From positions 1 through 31,953 of IMG/VR virus record IMGVR_UViG_3300025128_000192: a DNA stretch of 31,953 nt; one strand, written 5' to 3'. The notes under the pieces were generated by a model that saw nothing but the letters and a program-made list of their open reading frames with translations, had not been told where the DNA came from and ran no database searches. Made by a program: the position numbers and the translations under genes. Below are positions 17,024 through 24,894 of the stretch, piece by piece (the first letter of the stretch is position 1; every line of letters begins with the position of its first letter). This DNA is from a virus.

Positions 17024-17992
17024 CTACACACTTATAAAATTTATATTTTCTACATTCCCTTTAAGCCCCGCCTTCATATAAGTAGTTGCCCTGCCTTCAA
17101 AAAAGTTCTGATGTTCTACTCCTAGCACATCATCTAACCATAGTAAAGGATTGTCACTGACTTTATAATTAGGTTTTAATCCAAGTTGAAGAAGTCTTCT
17201 GTCTGCTATGTATCTAATGTACTCCTTCATTTCATCTTTAGTAAGCCCCTGAATATCACCCAGTTCAAATACTAAATCTAAAAACTTGTCTTCTAGCTTA
17301 ACCATTTCCCTGCATACCTGATAGATTTCCTTTTTAAAATCGTCTGTCCATATGTCTACGTTCTCCTTTATAAACTCTTTGAATAAAGTTGTCATGGCCT
17401 CAACGTGTAGAGACTCATCACGTATACTGTAAGTAACAATCTGTCCCATCCCCTTCATCTTTCCAAATCTAGGAAAGTTTAAAAGGATTACAAAGCTACT
17501 GAATAATTGTAGCCCCTCCGTAAAAGCAGAATAGACTGCTAAGTTTTTAGCTATAGACTCCTTGTTGTTTAGTTTTAAAGGAGAGCTACTTATGTACTCA
17601 TGTTTGTCTGCCATTGCTTCATACTCAGCGAATGCTCTGTACTCTTTCTCAGGCATCCCCACTGTATCCAACAATAAACTATAGGCGTGTTGGTGTATTG
17701 ATTCCATGTTAGCAAAGGATGACATCATCATTCTTGCTTCTGGTTTCTTGAACACACGCATATACTTATCTATATAACCAGACGCAACGTCTACATCTGA
17801 CTGTGTAAACAATCTAAATATCTGGCTCAACAAATTCTTTTCAGACTCATCCATGTCCTGCCAATCTTTAACATCATTGTGTAGGGGTACATCTTCGGGC
17901 AACCATATCATTTGATTCTGTTGTACATAGTAATCAAACATCCACGGATGATCAAAAGGTTTATAGTAGTCCCTTGTCCCTAGTAAACTCAT
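17024..17992 (-). CDS. nrdB: Ribonucleotide reductase class I, beta (radical) subunit
   Basis: The 322-residue protein carries the whole class I di-iron set with the E. coli spacing: Asp66, Glu97 and His100 (MESIHQHAY), Glu159 (AFTEGLQLF), Glu193 and His196 (RDESLHVEA). The radical-forming tyrosine is present as Tyr104. The subunit makes the tyrosyl radical that starts reduction of ribonucleotides to deoxyribonucleotides in NrdA. The C-terminal tail ends NINFISV, which would dock onto the alpha subunit. Start ATG 17992 has AAGGAGAG upstream and overlaps the preceding stop (TAATG). It is separated from nrdA by three small genes but is in the same operon. It supplies dNTPs for phage replication. 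Confidence 0.95.
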   Translation of the reverse strand: MSLLGTRDYYKPFDHPWMFDYYVQQNQMIWLPEDVPLHNDVKDWQDMDESEKNLLSQIFRLFTQSDVDVASGYIDKYMRVFKKPEARMMMSSFANMESIHQHAYSLLLDTVGMPEKEYRAFAEYEAMADKHEYISSSPLKLNNKESIAKNLAVYSAFTEGLQLFSSFVILLNFPRFGKMKGMGQIVTYSIRDESLHVEAMTTLFKEFIKENVDIWTDDFKKEIYQVCREMVKLEDKFLDLVFELGDIQGLTKDEMKEYIRYIADRRLLQLGLKPNYKVSDNPLLWLDDVLGVEHQNFFEGRATTYMKAGLKGNVENINFISV

Positions 17993-18279
17993 TAACTCTC
18001 CTTCATTAAATTAGATATAGATTGAAAATCTTTTTTTGATTTGGTTAGTTTGTTGTGTAAGTACATAGCAGACCAACATCCTAAGACTGCTCCGGTTGCA
18101 AGCTTCCAAACTAATTCTAAGCTTGCTCCCATTTGTACGATGTTAATAATAATATAGACTTCTGTAAAAGCCATAGCAATGCTGAACACAGGCACAAATA
18201 AATAGTTGTTAAATGCAACATTACGTTGTTGAAAAGCTTTGACAAATACAGAAATGTAACTAGCTAATATCAAGTTCAT
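17992..18279 (-). CDS. Small membrane protein with about three transmembrane segments
   Basis: The 95-residue product has hydrophobic stretches at about 2-14 (LILASYISVFVKAF), 26-48 (YLFVPVFSIAMAFTEVYIII) and 56-76 (LVWKLATGAVLGCWSAMYLH), and a basic, soluble tail (KLTKSKKDF). The motif KAFQQRNVAFNNYLFVP resembles a phage membrane-protein family that I recall but cannot name. It lies in the nrd block and ends at the nrdB start (TAATG). Possible roles include an early inner-membrane modifier or a second holin; nothing in the sequence decides this. Confidence 0.7.
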   Translation of the reverse strand: MNLILASYISVFVKAFQQRNVAFNNYLFVPVFSIAMAFTEVYIIINIVQMGASLELVWKLATGAVLGCWSAMYLHNKLTKSKKDFQSISNLMKES

Positions 18280-18388
18280 TGGCTTCTTCTCTGGTTTCTA
18301 GTGAGTCTTTTATTTCACGGACAATCTCTAGAAGTTCTGCCCCCTCCTCCTCATCACCATGTATTTCAACTGTTACTTTGAACTTCAA
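18260..18388 (-). CDS. Small acidic protein with TTG start
   Basis: A 42-residue frame fills the gap between two neighbours. It begins with TTG at 18388 preceded by AGGAG at good spacing, and there is no in-frame ATG. The product (MKFKVTVEIHGDEEEGAELL...) has a beta strand, then an acidic helix. It overlaps the upstream gene by 23 bases and the downstream gene by 20. Without it 86 bases would be noncoding in a very compact operon. Support is the ribosome site, the gap filling and the protein-like composition. Confidence 0.5.
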   Translation of the reverse strand: MKFKVTVEIHGDEEEGAELLEIVREIKDSLETREEANELDIS

Positions 18389-18686
18389 ACTCTGCTCCTA
18401 TCTCTGCTATAATTTCCCAGTATCTTGTAACCATTCCTTTTGGAATTACCATCACAGCATTAACATACTCTTCATCCTTTTTGCTGTGATAGCGATCAGT
18501 ACATAATATAATTTCATTGTCGTTATCCGCTACTAGATAACCTACGCTTGACCTAAGCACAGGCTTTAGTTTTCTAGCGTCAGCGATGAGATGATCCTCA
18601 GTATCTATCCAAGCATCTTCCCACTCAACCTGCATGATACAACCTAATAGTGCATCATGGTGCGGATTATTTGGTTTATCCTTCAC
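18366..18686 (-). CDS. Hypothetical phage protein downstream of nrdA
   Basis: The 106-residue product starts at GTG 18686, overlapping the nrdA stop by 11 bases. The next in-frame ATG would remove 17 residues. The N-terminus HHDALLGCIMQVEWEDAWID is followed by a probable small beta domain (VGYLVADNDNEIILCTDRYH, AVMVIPKGMVTRYWEI). This 'VGYLVADND..VILC.....VIPKG' layout recurs in phage proteins of unknown function near nucleotide-metabolism genes, as far as I recall. No catalytic motif is seen. Confidence 0.65.
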   Translation of the reverse strand: MKDKPNNPHHDALLGCIMQVEWEDAWIDTEDHLIADARKLKPVLRSSVGYLVADNDNEIILCTDRYHSKKDEEYVNAVMVIPKGMVTRYWEIIAEIGAEFEVQSNS

Positions 18687-20508
18687 AACTTATACACCCC
18701 TCTTCATCTAGTTTTATTCTAGGTATTTTTATATTTACATTCTCTGTTCCTCTGGCAGAGTCAGATCGTAAATAGTACATAGACTTTAGTTTATTAGCAC
18801 CTGCCCAGTGTACGTCATTAACGTACTGCAAGAACTCATCGTGAGTTTCTTGTGTTGCATTGTGGTGTGGTGGTTTAAAGAATAGGTTTACACTCTGTCC
18901 TTGACAAACATATTTTTGTCTCATGCAAGCGTGTTCTATAATCCATATTTGATTTAATTCAGGAGCAGTTTTAAATACCTCTTTCATCTCATCAGTTAAA
19001 ATGTCTAGGTGCTGAACAGACCCTTCATGTGCTGCAATATCTTTCCAAATTTCATTGCGCTTTTTGTTGTTGGGTACAAGCTCAAACAACAAATCATCTA
19101 AGTATTTATTCTTAACTTTAAAGCTACCCGTTAAGGTCTTGTGTGTGTACACGTTAGCTCTGTTAGGCTCTATAGATGGGCTAGTGCCGTCACATATTAT
19201 AGAGCTAGAAGCGTTAGGGGCTACCGCCAGTAAATGTGCGTTGCGCTTGCCGCTCCCTTTCATGTCAGGACACTCACCCCTTTCCTCTGCTAGTTGTCTT
19301 GTTGCAGCAGAAGCCCTGTCCTTTATAAAAGAAAAGGCTTTGTTATTAAAAGAAGATGCCCACATACTTTCAAAAGGCGTGTTGTTCTTTTGTAAATAGG
19401 TATGGAATCCCATAGCTCCTAGACCTATAGACCTCTCACGCATAGCAGAGTAAGCTGCTTTAGCGTAGCCTCCTTGTTCTTTGACCGCATCAATAAAGTT
19501 TTGTAACACGTTATCGAGCATAGTAATAAGGTCAGAAATAAAGCTATCTTCTTTTGACCACTCATCAAAGTACTCAAGATTAACACTAGACAAACAACAG
19601 ACTGCCGTCCTTTCTTCATTGGTTGGTAACATAATCTCAGAACAAAGGTTGCTCTGTTTAATCTCTAGACCTAGTTTCTTTTGTTCTTCTGGTAAAGCAT
19701 CGTTGCATATATCTAGATTAACAATGTACGGTTCTCCTGTTTCCATTCTTGTCTGAATCATTTGGAACCACAGGTCACGCGCTGAAACTGTCTTAACTGC
19801 CGTGTTAGTTTTTGGGTCTATCAGTCTCCACTCTTTGTCAGTCTTCACACAATCTAAGAACTCATTGGATATGCTCACAGCATTGTGAAGATTCAAACAC
19901 TTTCTATTTAAATCTCCTCCTGTAGTCTTACGCATATTAATAAACTCTTCAATCTCTGGATGAGATATGTCCATGTATGCTGCGTAACTCCCTCTTCTTG
20001 TAACGCCTTGATTAAAGGCAAGCATCTGACTATCAACTACGTGCATGAATGGGATAGAACCAGTAGACTTAGAACCGTTAGCAGTGTCCACACCATTGCT
20101 CCGAACATTACTCCAACATCCACCGATGCCTCCACCTCCACTAGCGAGCCATATATTCTCATCATAGTGAGCAGATAAACCATTGCGGGAATCAGGAACA
20201 AAATTAAGAAAACAACTGATAGGTAAGCCACGGCTAGTTCCCCCGTTGCTAAGGACAGGAGTGCTAAACATGAACCAGAAACTACTAGCATACGTGTAGA
20301 GTCGCTGTGCAAGATCATAATCAGTGTGTCCGTTATAAGTAGCACCAAATATACTGGCGCGAGCAAAAGCTTCTTGAGCATGAGTTTCATTCTCCCAAAG
20401 ATACCTGTCCTTTAATGTAGAGAGAGCAAAAGAATCTAGACGTTCTTCTGCATCATAATTTATTTTGATTCCTAAGTAATCTTGCTTGCCTATTTTGCTC
20501 TGTGTCAT
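18676..20508 (-). CDS. nrdA: Ribonucleotide reductase class I, alpha (catalytic) subunit, lacking ATP-cone
   Basis: The 610-residue protein has the class I catalytic residues: Cys99 (PISC), Asn287-Cys289-Glu291 (SNLCSE) and Cys304 (AVCCLSS). It also has the radical-transfer tyrosine pair (MYYLRSDSARG) and a C-terminal redox pair in GCISCEG. It reduces ribonucleoside diphosphates using the NrdB radical. Only 98 residues precede the first catalytic Cys, compared with 224 in E. coli NrdA. There is no room for the N-terminal ATP-cone that lets dATP shut the enzyme down. This is common in phage enzymes and implies activity despite high dATP. The C-terminal CxxC would be re-reduced by host thioredoxin or glutaredoxin, since none is encoded here. 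Start is ATG 20508. Confidence 0.95.
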   Translation of the reverse strand: MTQSKIGKQDYLGIKINYDAEERLDSFALSTLKDRYLWENETHAQEAFARASIFGATYNGHTDYDLAQRLYTYASSFWFMFSTPVLSNGGTSRGLPISCFLNFVPDSRNGLSAHYDENIWLASGGGGIGGCWSNVRSNGVDTANGSKSTGSIPFMHVVDSQMLAFNQGVTRRGSYAAYMDISHPEIEEFINMRKTTGGDLNRKCLNLHNAVSISNEFLDCVKTDKEWRLIDPKTNTAVKTVSARDLWFQMIQTRMETGEPYIVNLDICNDALPEEQKKLGLEIKQSNLCSEIMLPTNEERTAVCCLSSVNLEYFDEWSKEDSFISDLITMLDNVLQNFIDAVKEQGGYAKAAYSAMRERSIGLGAMGFHTYLQKNNTPFESMWASSFNNKAFSFIKDRASAATRQLAEERGECPDMKGSGKRNAHLLAVAPNASSSIICDGTSPSIEPNRANVYTHKTLTGSFKVKNKYLDDLLFELVPNNKKRNEIWKDIAAHEGSVQHLDILTDEMKEVFKTAPELNQIWIIEHACMRQKYVCQGQSVNLFFKPPHHNATQETHDEFLQYVNDVHWAGANKLKSMYYLRSDSARGTENVNIKIPRIKLDEEGCISCEG

Positions 20509-20614
20509 GGGTTATTTTTTTAGTCCTTTTATGGTTGTGTGTTCTATGCTTCTTGTCTACAGCTTCTTTCTTTTTATTGTACTTAGCTGTTCGTTCAGCT
20601 TTGCGATCCCACAT
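20453..20614 (-). CDS. Short basic protein overlapping nrdA start
   Basis: A 53-residue frame begins with ATG 20614 (MWDRKAERTAKYNKKK...), with AAGGA about nine bases upstream. It is rich in Lys, Arg and His (VDKKHRTHNHKRTKK) and has no hydrophobic core, so it may bind nucleic acid. It overlaps the upstream gene by 20 bases and the first 56 bases of nrdA in another frame. It covers the 86 bases otherwise empty between these genes. A long overlap with nrdA makes the C-terminal part doubtful. Confidence 0.45.
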   Translation of the reverse strand: MWDRKAERTAKYNKKKEAVDKKHRTHNHKRTKKITHDTEQNRQARLLRNQNKL

Positions 20615-20816
20615 TTGTAATGTCCTTATATATTTCTTGACGTATTCTTTTCTTAACCTCTGTGTCTGCTTCAGATATAACTTTAATATCTGTTGGTTTT
20701 AATTTATAAGTTTCCCAGTAAACAGCTTCAGGTGGATTTGTTTTTAATTCGTACTGCCAAACATCCCCATCTATATCTCTAAAAAACATCTCGCCTTTAG
20801 TGTTTGCAAGCATCAT
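20595..20816 (-). CDS. Small hypothetical protein
   Basis: The 73-residue product starts MLANTKGEMFF after one further Met. ATG 20816 overlaps the DUF3310 stop (ATGA) and has AGAGG seven bases upstream; an ATG at 20822 is also in frame. The sequence suggests a small beta domain (MFFRDIDGDVWQYELK) then a charged helix (EADTEVKKRIRQEIYKDI). No family recognised. Confidence 0.6.
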   Translation of the reverse strand: MMLANTKGEMFFRDIDGDVWQYELKTNPPEAVYWETYKLKPTDIKVISEADTEVKKRIRQEIYKDITNVGSQS

Positions 20817-21157
20817 TTGCATACCTCTGCTGTAAGTTTATCTAGATACCATCTGGCTTTACGCAAATCTTTTACATTGTCCTTGTATCTAAACCGCCAT
20901 ATATACTTTATAACATTTCCTCTGAGATACCCTTCAAACTCTTCTTTGGTAGAGGCCGCTTCAATAGCCTCAATACATTCTATGTCACCATTATTATAAT
21001 GTGATGGATGATCTATATCATCTTTCTCAATAGGCACAACTGTTTTTCTTTTGACTGTTCTTGCTTCACCAATAACCTCATCTGAATAGTAGTTGCCTTC
21101 CCTTAATTTTTTATTGACTTCGTTCCATTCATCAGGCGTTGCGTCATCAATACTCAT
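20813..21157 (-). CDS. DUF3310 family protein
   Basis: The 114-residue product has the DUF3310 signature: DHPSHYNNGDIECIEAIEAA, then YLRGNVIKYIWRFRYKD and DLRKARWYLDKL. The family is common in tailed phages and often annotated as a nucleotide kinase, but no P-loop is present here, so I do not accept a kinase activity from the sequence. The N-terminal 45 residues are charged and variable. The start overlaps the endonuclease I stop (TAATG). Its place in the replication and nucleotide block supports a role in DNA metabolism. Confidence 0.85.
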   Translation of the reverse strand: MSIDDATPDEWNEVNKKLREGNYYSDEVIGEARTVKRKTVVPIEKDDIDHPSHYNNGDIECIEAIEAASTKEEFEGYLRGNVIKYIWRFRYKDNVKDLRKARWYLDKLTAEVCK

Positions 21158-21600
21158 TAATCATCTCTCCATTTTTTAGGTAGTGTATCTTCATCGTACC
21201 ACTTAAAGTTGTTAGCCTCTGCCCATTCTGCATGGCTACGTTTTGTCCCGTCCTTACGCTTCTTTGCTTGGGGCATAGCGGCATAAGGAGCAGAAAATAA
21301 AAACACAAGCTCAACATTTTTAGGTAGTGCTTTCCTAACCCATGTGTACTTGTTGTATTCCTGATAGTCCCAGAACCTTCCTTTAGCTTCTAACAAAATT
21401 GTTTTATTTCCAATAACCTTTATAAAGTCTGGATGATATTTATGTTCTACTGTATAGTCAACCGTGTCGCTATGGTGTTGCCAGTTTTTAAGAACTCCTT
21501 GATGTAAAGTATGCTCCCACTTAGAATCATATGTTGCAGGAACATCCTTTTCTTTGGGCCTAGCTACCCTTTGTTTCCTGTATCCTTTTCTTATCTTCAC
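21157..21600 (-). CDS. T7-type endonuclease I (Holliday-junction resolvase)
   Basis: The 147-residue protein matches T7 gp3. The catalytic set is Glu29 (DSKWE), Asp58 (YHPDF), Glu71 and Lys73 (LLEAKG), as in T7 Glu20, Asp55, Glu65 and Lys67. It cleaves branched DNA, resolving recombination intermediates and helping to break down host DNA before packaging. The N-terminus is basic (RKGYRKQRVARPKEK). Start is GTG 21600, overlapping the upstream stop (GTGA). It sits in the classic T7 neighbourhood of polymerase and exonuclease. Confidence 0.92.
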   Translation of the reverse strand: MKIRKGYRKQRVARPKEKDVPATYDSKWEHTLHQGVLKNWQHHSDTVDYTVEHKYHPDFIKVIGNKTILLEAKGRFWDYQEYNKYTWVRKALPKNVELVFLFSAPYAAMPQAKKRKDGTKRSHAEWAEANNFKWYDEDTLPKKWRDD

Positions 21601-21872
21601 TTGTTCATTTCCTTACAGTCCTGTACTGTTATTAAAGATAAGTCTTTAGTGTAGCATAACTTTTTCAATCGTTTAACAAACCACTTATAAGTAAACGAAC
21701 TCAAGTGGAAAGTACCATCGTTGTAATATAAATGAGTTTGTTTAGGTGTAAAGTCTAAGACGTTGTTTACATTATACACCTTTCCAGACTCCTTGTCAAC
21801 AAGAGATTGCATCCACTCTACTAAAAGCTCCTTAGCTCTGCGCCTAATCAACTTCATTTTCTTGGAGTTCAT
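21597..21872 (-). CDS. Small basic hypothetical protein in the recombination block
   Basis: The 91-residue product starts MNSKKMKLIRRRAKELLVEW and is basic throughout. A central aromatic part (QTHLYYNDGTFHLSSFTYKW) leads to a basic C-terminus (FVKRLKKLCYTKDL). It overlaps the exonuclease by ATGA and endonuclease I by GTGA. Its charge and position suggest a DNA-associated accessory protein, but no motif proves it. Confidence 0.7.
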   Translation of the reverse strand: MNSKKMKLIRRRAKELLVEWMQSLVDKESGKVYNVNNVLDFTPKQTHLYYNDGTFHLSSFTYKWFVKRLKKLCYTKDLSLITVQDCKEMNK

Positions 21873-22744
21873 ACTAAAACTTCCTCCACTCTAGGCTCAG
21901 ATAATACTTTAGTGAAGTGAGCTAACCCTTTGTTATATCTAAATGTTCTCAAGCCCTGCCCATCATTAGCATCTTTAAAACATTCATGTTTGTGTGGGCA
22001 ATAAGAACAATTCTTATGTATCTTCTTGTTGCCTTTCTTTCCTTCAGAGACAGGCTCATAGCATAACTTTGAAGGGGGCTTGGATTTGTTTAGCGCCTTG
22101 ACTGCGTGGCTTATCCTGTCTCTAATCACAGGCTTGTCTAGTTCCTCTGGCGCATAGAAACAAAGCTCTCCACTTTCTTTATTGATAACTAGAAAGCCTC
22201 CCTTCTCTGTCCCTTCGGCCTCTTCGTAGCCTGTTAGCTGTGGTATGTAACCAAAGGGATCATCATCGCCCAGTGAACCACCGCTGAATTTTCTAAACGC
22301 ATACCCCGAAGCAGTCTTTATATCTACTACCTCATCATCTATCTTACAATCCATGTGACCAGAGACACCATCTACCATAACTTCTTTTTGCTCAGAGCCT
22401 ACATCGTGATCCGTAAGTCTAGCAAGCATGAGGACTACCTCTTCAAGTAGGTGTCCATAAAGAAACTTAATGAATGTCTGAGGTGAGTGTCCTTCTTGTT
22501 TTACTTCCCCATGTTTATCAAACCAAAGTCTCCTGACAGGCTTGCCTATGTTAGACATCCTCAATGTAAAAGAAGAATCTCTTTTAGGTGGTCTAGCCCA
22601 TGACTCAAGAGCAGACTTCATTCTCTCGCCAAAGTTTTCTATATCCTCATCTGATATATCAAGGTGCTTGCCTTTGGTAAGGGGGGCTAACGCCTCATAA
22701 ATATCTTTAGCTATATCAGAAGTTAAATTTCTGTTGTTTGACAT
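21869..22744 (-). CDS. Cas4/RecB-like PD-(D/E)XK exonuclease
   Basis: The 291-residue protein shows the RecB-family nuclease motifs in order: GHLLEE (97-102), GHMD with Asp132, VVDIKTAS with Asp141 and Lys143, and the QxxxY motif PQLTGY (Gln169, Tyr173). Near the C-terminus Cys228, Cys246, Cys249 and Cys255 (NCSYCPHKHEC) resemble a Cas4/AddB iron-sulfur site. The N-terminal Cys of true Cas4 is replaced in SNIGKPVRRLWF. In this phage order it most likely replaces T7 gp6 as the 5' exonuclease for recombination, primer removal and host DNA degradation. There are no cas genes nearby. Start ATG 22744 has AGGAAG upstream. Confidence 0.88.
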   Translation of the reverse strand: MSNNRNLTSDIAKDIYEALAPLTKGKHLDISDEDIENFGERMKSALESWARPPKRDSSFTLRMSNIGKPVRRLWFDKHGEVKQEGHSPQTFIKFLYGHLLEEVVLMLARLTDHDVGSEQKEVMVDGVSGHMDCKIDDEVVDIKTASGYAFRKFSGGSLGDDDPFGYIPQLTGYEEAEGTEKGGFLVINKESGELCFYAPEELDKPVIRDRISHAVKALNKSKPPSKLCYEPVSEGKKGNKKIHKNCSYCPHKHECFKDANDGQGLRTFRYNKGLAHFTKVLSEPRVEEVLV

Positions 22745-23135
22745 ACGGTTCTTCCTGTATAATTTTCTTGCCCTTACGGACGTTAGGCATATAATGTAAT
22801 TCTTCCCATGTTCTTATGCTGTGACAGTTAGCGCACCTAACCTCACACTTTTTTACTTCATTAAATAATTCTTTTATGTATTCCCTATTCTTTTTTTTGT
22901 CGGTTAGGTTTATTCTTTTTACCATCCTAGACATTTTCCCACCACCTCCCGATGCGGCAGCGTCTAGTATAAGGTGTTTGTTTTCTCTGACAATGTGATC
23001 AAAGTGTAAAGCTTTAGGATGTTTCTTATAGCCACAATCTTTACAACCCCTTTCCATTTTAATTTGATTTAACTTATGATACCTTCTGTCACGGACGTAC
23101 TTAATGTAATCTGGTGTACTACAGTTAATGCGTTT
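22716..23135 (-). CDS. Free-standing HNH endonuclease
   Basis: GTG 23135 is preferred because GGAGG lies eight bases upstream; an in-frame ATG at 23168 has no ribosome site. The 139-residue product has a zinc knuckle CKDCGYKKHPKALHFDHI (CxxC plus the Asp-His of the HNH core), then CEVRCANCHSI with the second Cys pair and final His. These enzymes nick or cut DNA at specific sites; free-standing phage copies often act as homing endonucleases against relatives. It is wedged between polymerase and exonuclease and overlaps both ends (11 and 29 bases). It may have arrived by homing, though the overlaps show it is well settled. Confidence 0.85.
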   Translation of the reverse strand, partial: KRINCSTPDYIKYVRDRRYHKLNQIKMERGCKDCGYKKHPKALHFDHIVRENKHLILDAAASGGGGKMSRMVKRINLTDKKKNREYIKELFNEVKKCEVRCANCHSIRTWEELHYMPNVRKGKKIIQEEPYVKQQKFNF

Positions 23136-24894
23136 CACTCCAGTTTCCTCCGATCTTAAACTCCCCATCTAACGGACAGTTTAAATTGTAGTAGTCTGCT
23201 GTTTGCTTTATGCACTCTACACCCAATGATCCTACCACACTTGATGATCTCTTGTCAACCTCTATTTGCCACTCATCATGTATGTTAGCTACAAAATGTG
23301 CAGGAAGATGTAACCTATTTATCTCCTCATCTAACTTAATCAATGCTCTCTTCATAACAACAGCACCACCACCCTGTAGCAGAGTGTTGAGTGCGCTGTG
23401 AGGCGATCTAATAAATAGCTTGCGTCCATCTAGTGCCTTGATGAAACCCTTTGCAGATGCTCTAGATACTCTGTCTCTAAGATTTTTAAGTGATGGGAGA
23501 TTAGTAAGGAAGCGTTGTTTAAGTTGACTACCATCCCGCTTATTTCCTCCAACCACACTGCCAAGCTTTGCATCTCCTGCTCCGTATATGAGGGCATAGA
23601 TGAAAGTTTTAGCCTGATTTCTTGATTCAAGTCCTGCAAGTTTTTGATTAGTGGTGTGTATATCTCCGTTGATGATCTCATTTATATAGTCCTTGTCATC
23701 CATATAGTGTGCAAGCATTCTCAACTCTAGTCCAGAAGCGTCTATGCCTACAAGATCGTACCCTTCAGGCACAGTCCAACAGGATCGACACTCTTTTCCA
23801 TAGGGTGAGTTTATGCTAGGACACTGTGCCATGTTAGGGCTACGGTGCGTCATTCGCCCAGTGATTGTGCCGTTGTGATTAACAAACCCACGCACTCTGC
23901 TGTCATCTCCTAAAGAATCAAACCAAGAATTTATCTGTGCTATTCTTTTTTGATACATCAGGTAGTCAGCTATAAGCTTTGCCTGTGGTATGTTGTCAAT
24001 CTTTTTAAGTGTACCCTCATCTACAATAGGCTGACCAGTAGGAGTAAACTTAGTAGGCTTCCACCCAAACTCCTGTAGGTACTCACCTATTTGTTTACGT
24101 GAGCCTAAGTTAAAGGGGATGACTTCTTTGCGTACAACTTCCCCTTCGGTCTTCATAACTTCAAACTCAAAACAAGAAAGGCGTGACCTCTTTATATTGC
24201 CAGAGGCGTTCTTCTCTTGACGTAACTCTCCCATCCTAGATATAGAACCGTCCTTGTTATAGGATGGGCGCAGTGTATGATAGGTAGTGTGAGGTTTAAA
24301 CTCCTTATGCACCTCAGTAACAACCCCGTTTAACTTTTCGTTTAACTCTGCTATTAATAGTGATGCTGTCTGCTGATCAAAAAGAAAACCATGATCTCTC
24401 TGATCACTTAGAATCTTAGCAGTGGCTTGCTCTAAATCTATTGACTCCCTGCTAAAGCCTTTTGTTTCCATCCTTAGCCTGTCGTACACCCTCTTGTTAA
24501 GAACAGTATCTCTTTCACAATACTTCACCATGTCCATAGAGAAGTGTTGGAAGTCTTCGTACTCTATCTTAGGCAAACCTAACCGGAACCCCCACGATTT
24601 AAGGCTATGCCCTCCATCACGTACAGGATTCAAGAGTCTTGATATTACCAGTGTGTCTACTATTTTTTTATTAAACAAATTTAAATTATGTAGCTTCTTA
24701 ATCACTGGCATATCAAAGCCTAGTATGTTGTGGCCTATAAGCTTATCTGCTTTTGATAAACGATCTAGTCCTGTAGCTAGTGTATCCTTGTAGTATGAAT
24801 TAACCTCCTCTGTTTCTGTGTCTACCGTAGTGACACACCATATCTTAGTAGCATCTAAATCATCTGTCTCAATATCAAAGACTAGTGAACTCAT
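23125..24894 (-). CDS. Family A (T7-like) DNA polymerase with proofreading domain
   Basis: ATG 24894 (MSSLVFDIETDD) is chosen because GGAGG precedes it by six bases; the longer frame to 24969 adds 25 residues inside the helicase gene. The 589-residue protein begins with a 3'-5' exonuclease domain (FDIETDD, IGHNILGFDMPV, YCERDT). The polymerase domain follows: motif A GIDASGLELRML, motif B RNQAKTFIYALIYGAGD and motif C NIHDEWQIEVD. The residue matching E. coli Phe762 is Tyr, as in T7. It replicates the phage genome with the adjacent primase-helicase. It is about 115 residues shorter than T7 gp5, so whether it uses host thioredoxin as a clamp is unclear. It overlaps the helicase gene by 20 bases. 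Confidence 0.95.
   Translation of the reverse strand: MSSLVFDIETDDLDATKIWCVTTVDTETEEVNSYYKDTLATGLDRLSKADKLIGHNILGFDMPVIKKLHNLNLFNKKIVDTLVISRLLNPVRDGGHSLKSWGFRLGLPKIEYEDFQHFSMDMVKYCERDTVLNKRVYDRLRMETKGFSRESIDLEQATAKILSDQRDHGFLFDQQTASLLIAELNEKLNGVVTEVHKEFKPHTTYHTLRPSYNKDGSISRMGELRQEKNASGNIKRSRLSCFEFEVMKTEGEVVRKEVIPFNLGSRKQIGEYLQEFGWKPTKFTPTGQPIVDEGTLKKIDNIPQAKLIADYLMYQKRIAQINSWFDSLGDDSRVRGFVNHNGTITGRMTHRSPNMAQCPSINSPYGKECRSCWTVPEGYDLVGIDASGLELRMLAHYMDDKDYINEIINGDIHTTNQKLAGLESRNQAKTFIYALIYGAGDAKLGSVVGGNKRDGSQLKQRFLTNLPSLKNLRDRVSRASAKGFIKALDGRKLFIRSPHSALNTLLQGGGAVVMKRALIKLDEEINRLHLPAHFVANIHDEWQIEVDKRSSSVVGSLGVECIKQTADYYNLNCPLDGEFKIGGNWSETH

Noticed and set aside
18279-18506. 75-residue + strand frame opposite small nrd-block genes
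   Set aside because: Antisense to a coupled minus-strand gene pair; composition is low-complexity Ser/Phe/Ile.
20037-20390. 117-residue hydrophobic minus-strand frame
   Set aside because: Lies wholly inside nrdA in another frame; nrdA catalytic motifs show which frame is used.
21869-22744. A CRISPR-Cas locus suggested by the Cas4-like protein
   Set aside because: No repeat-spacer array or other cas gene is present; the nuclease sits in a phage replication operon.
23430-23681. 83-residue minus-strand frame inside the polymerase gene
   Set aside because: Covers polymerase motifs A-B in another frame; no ribosome site.
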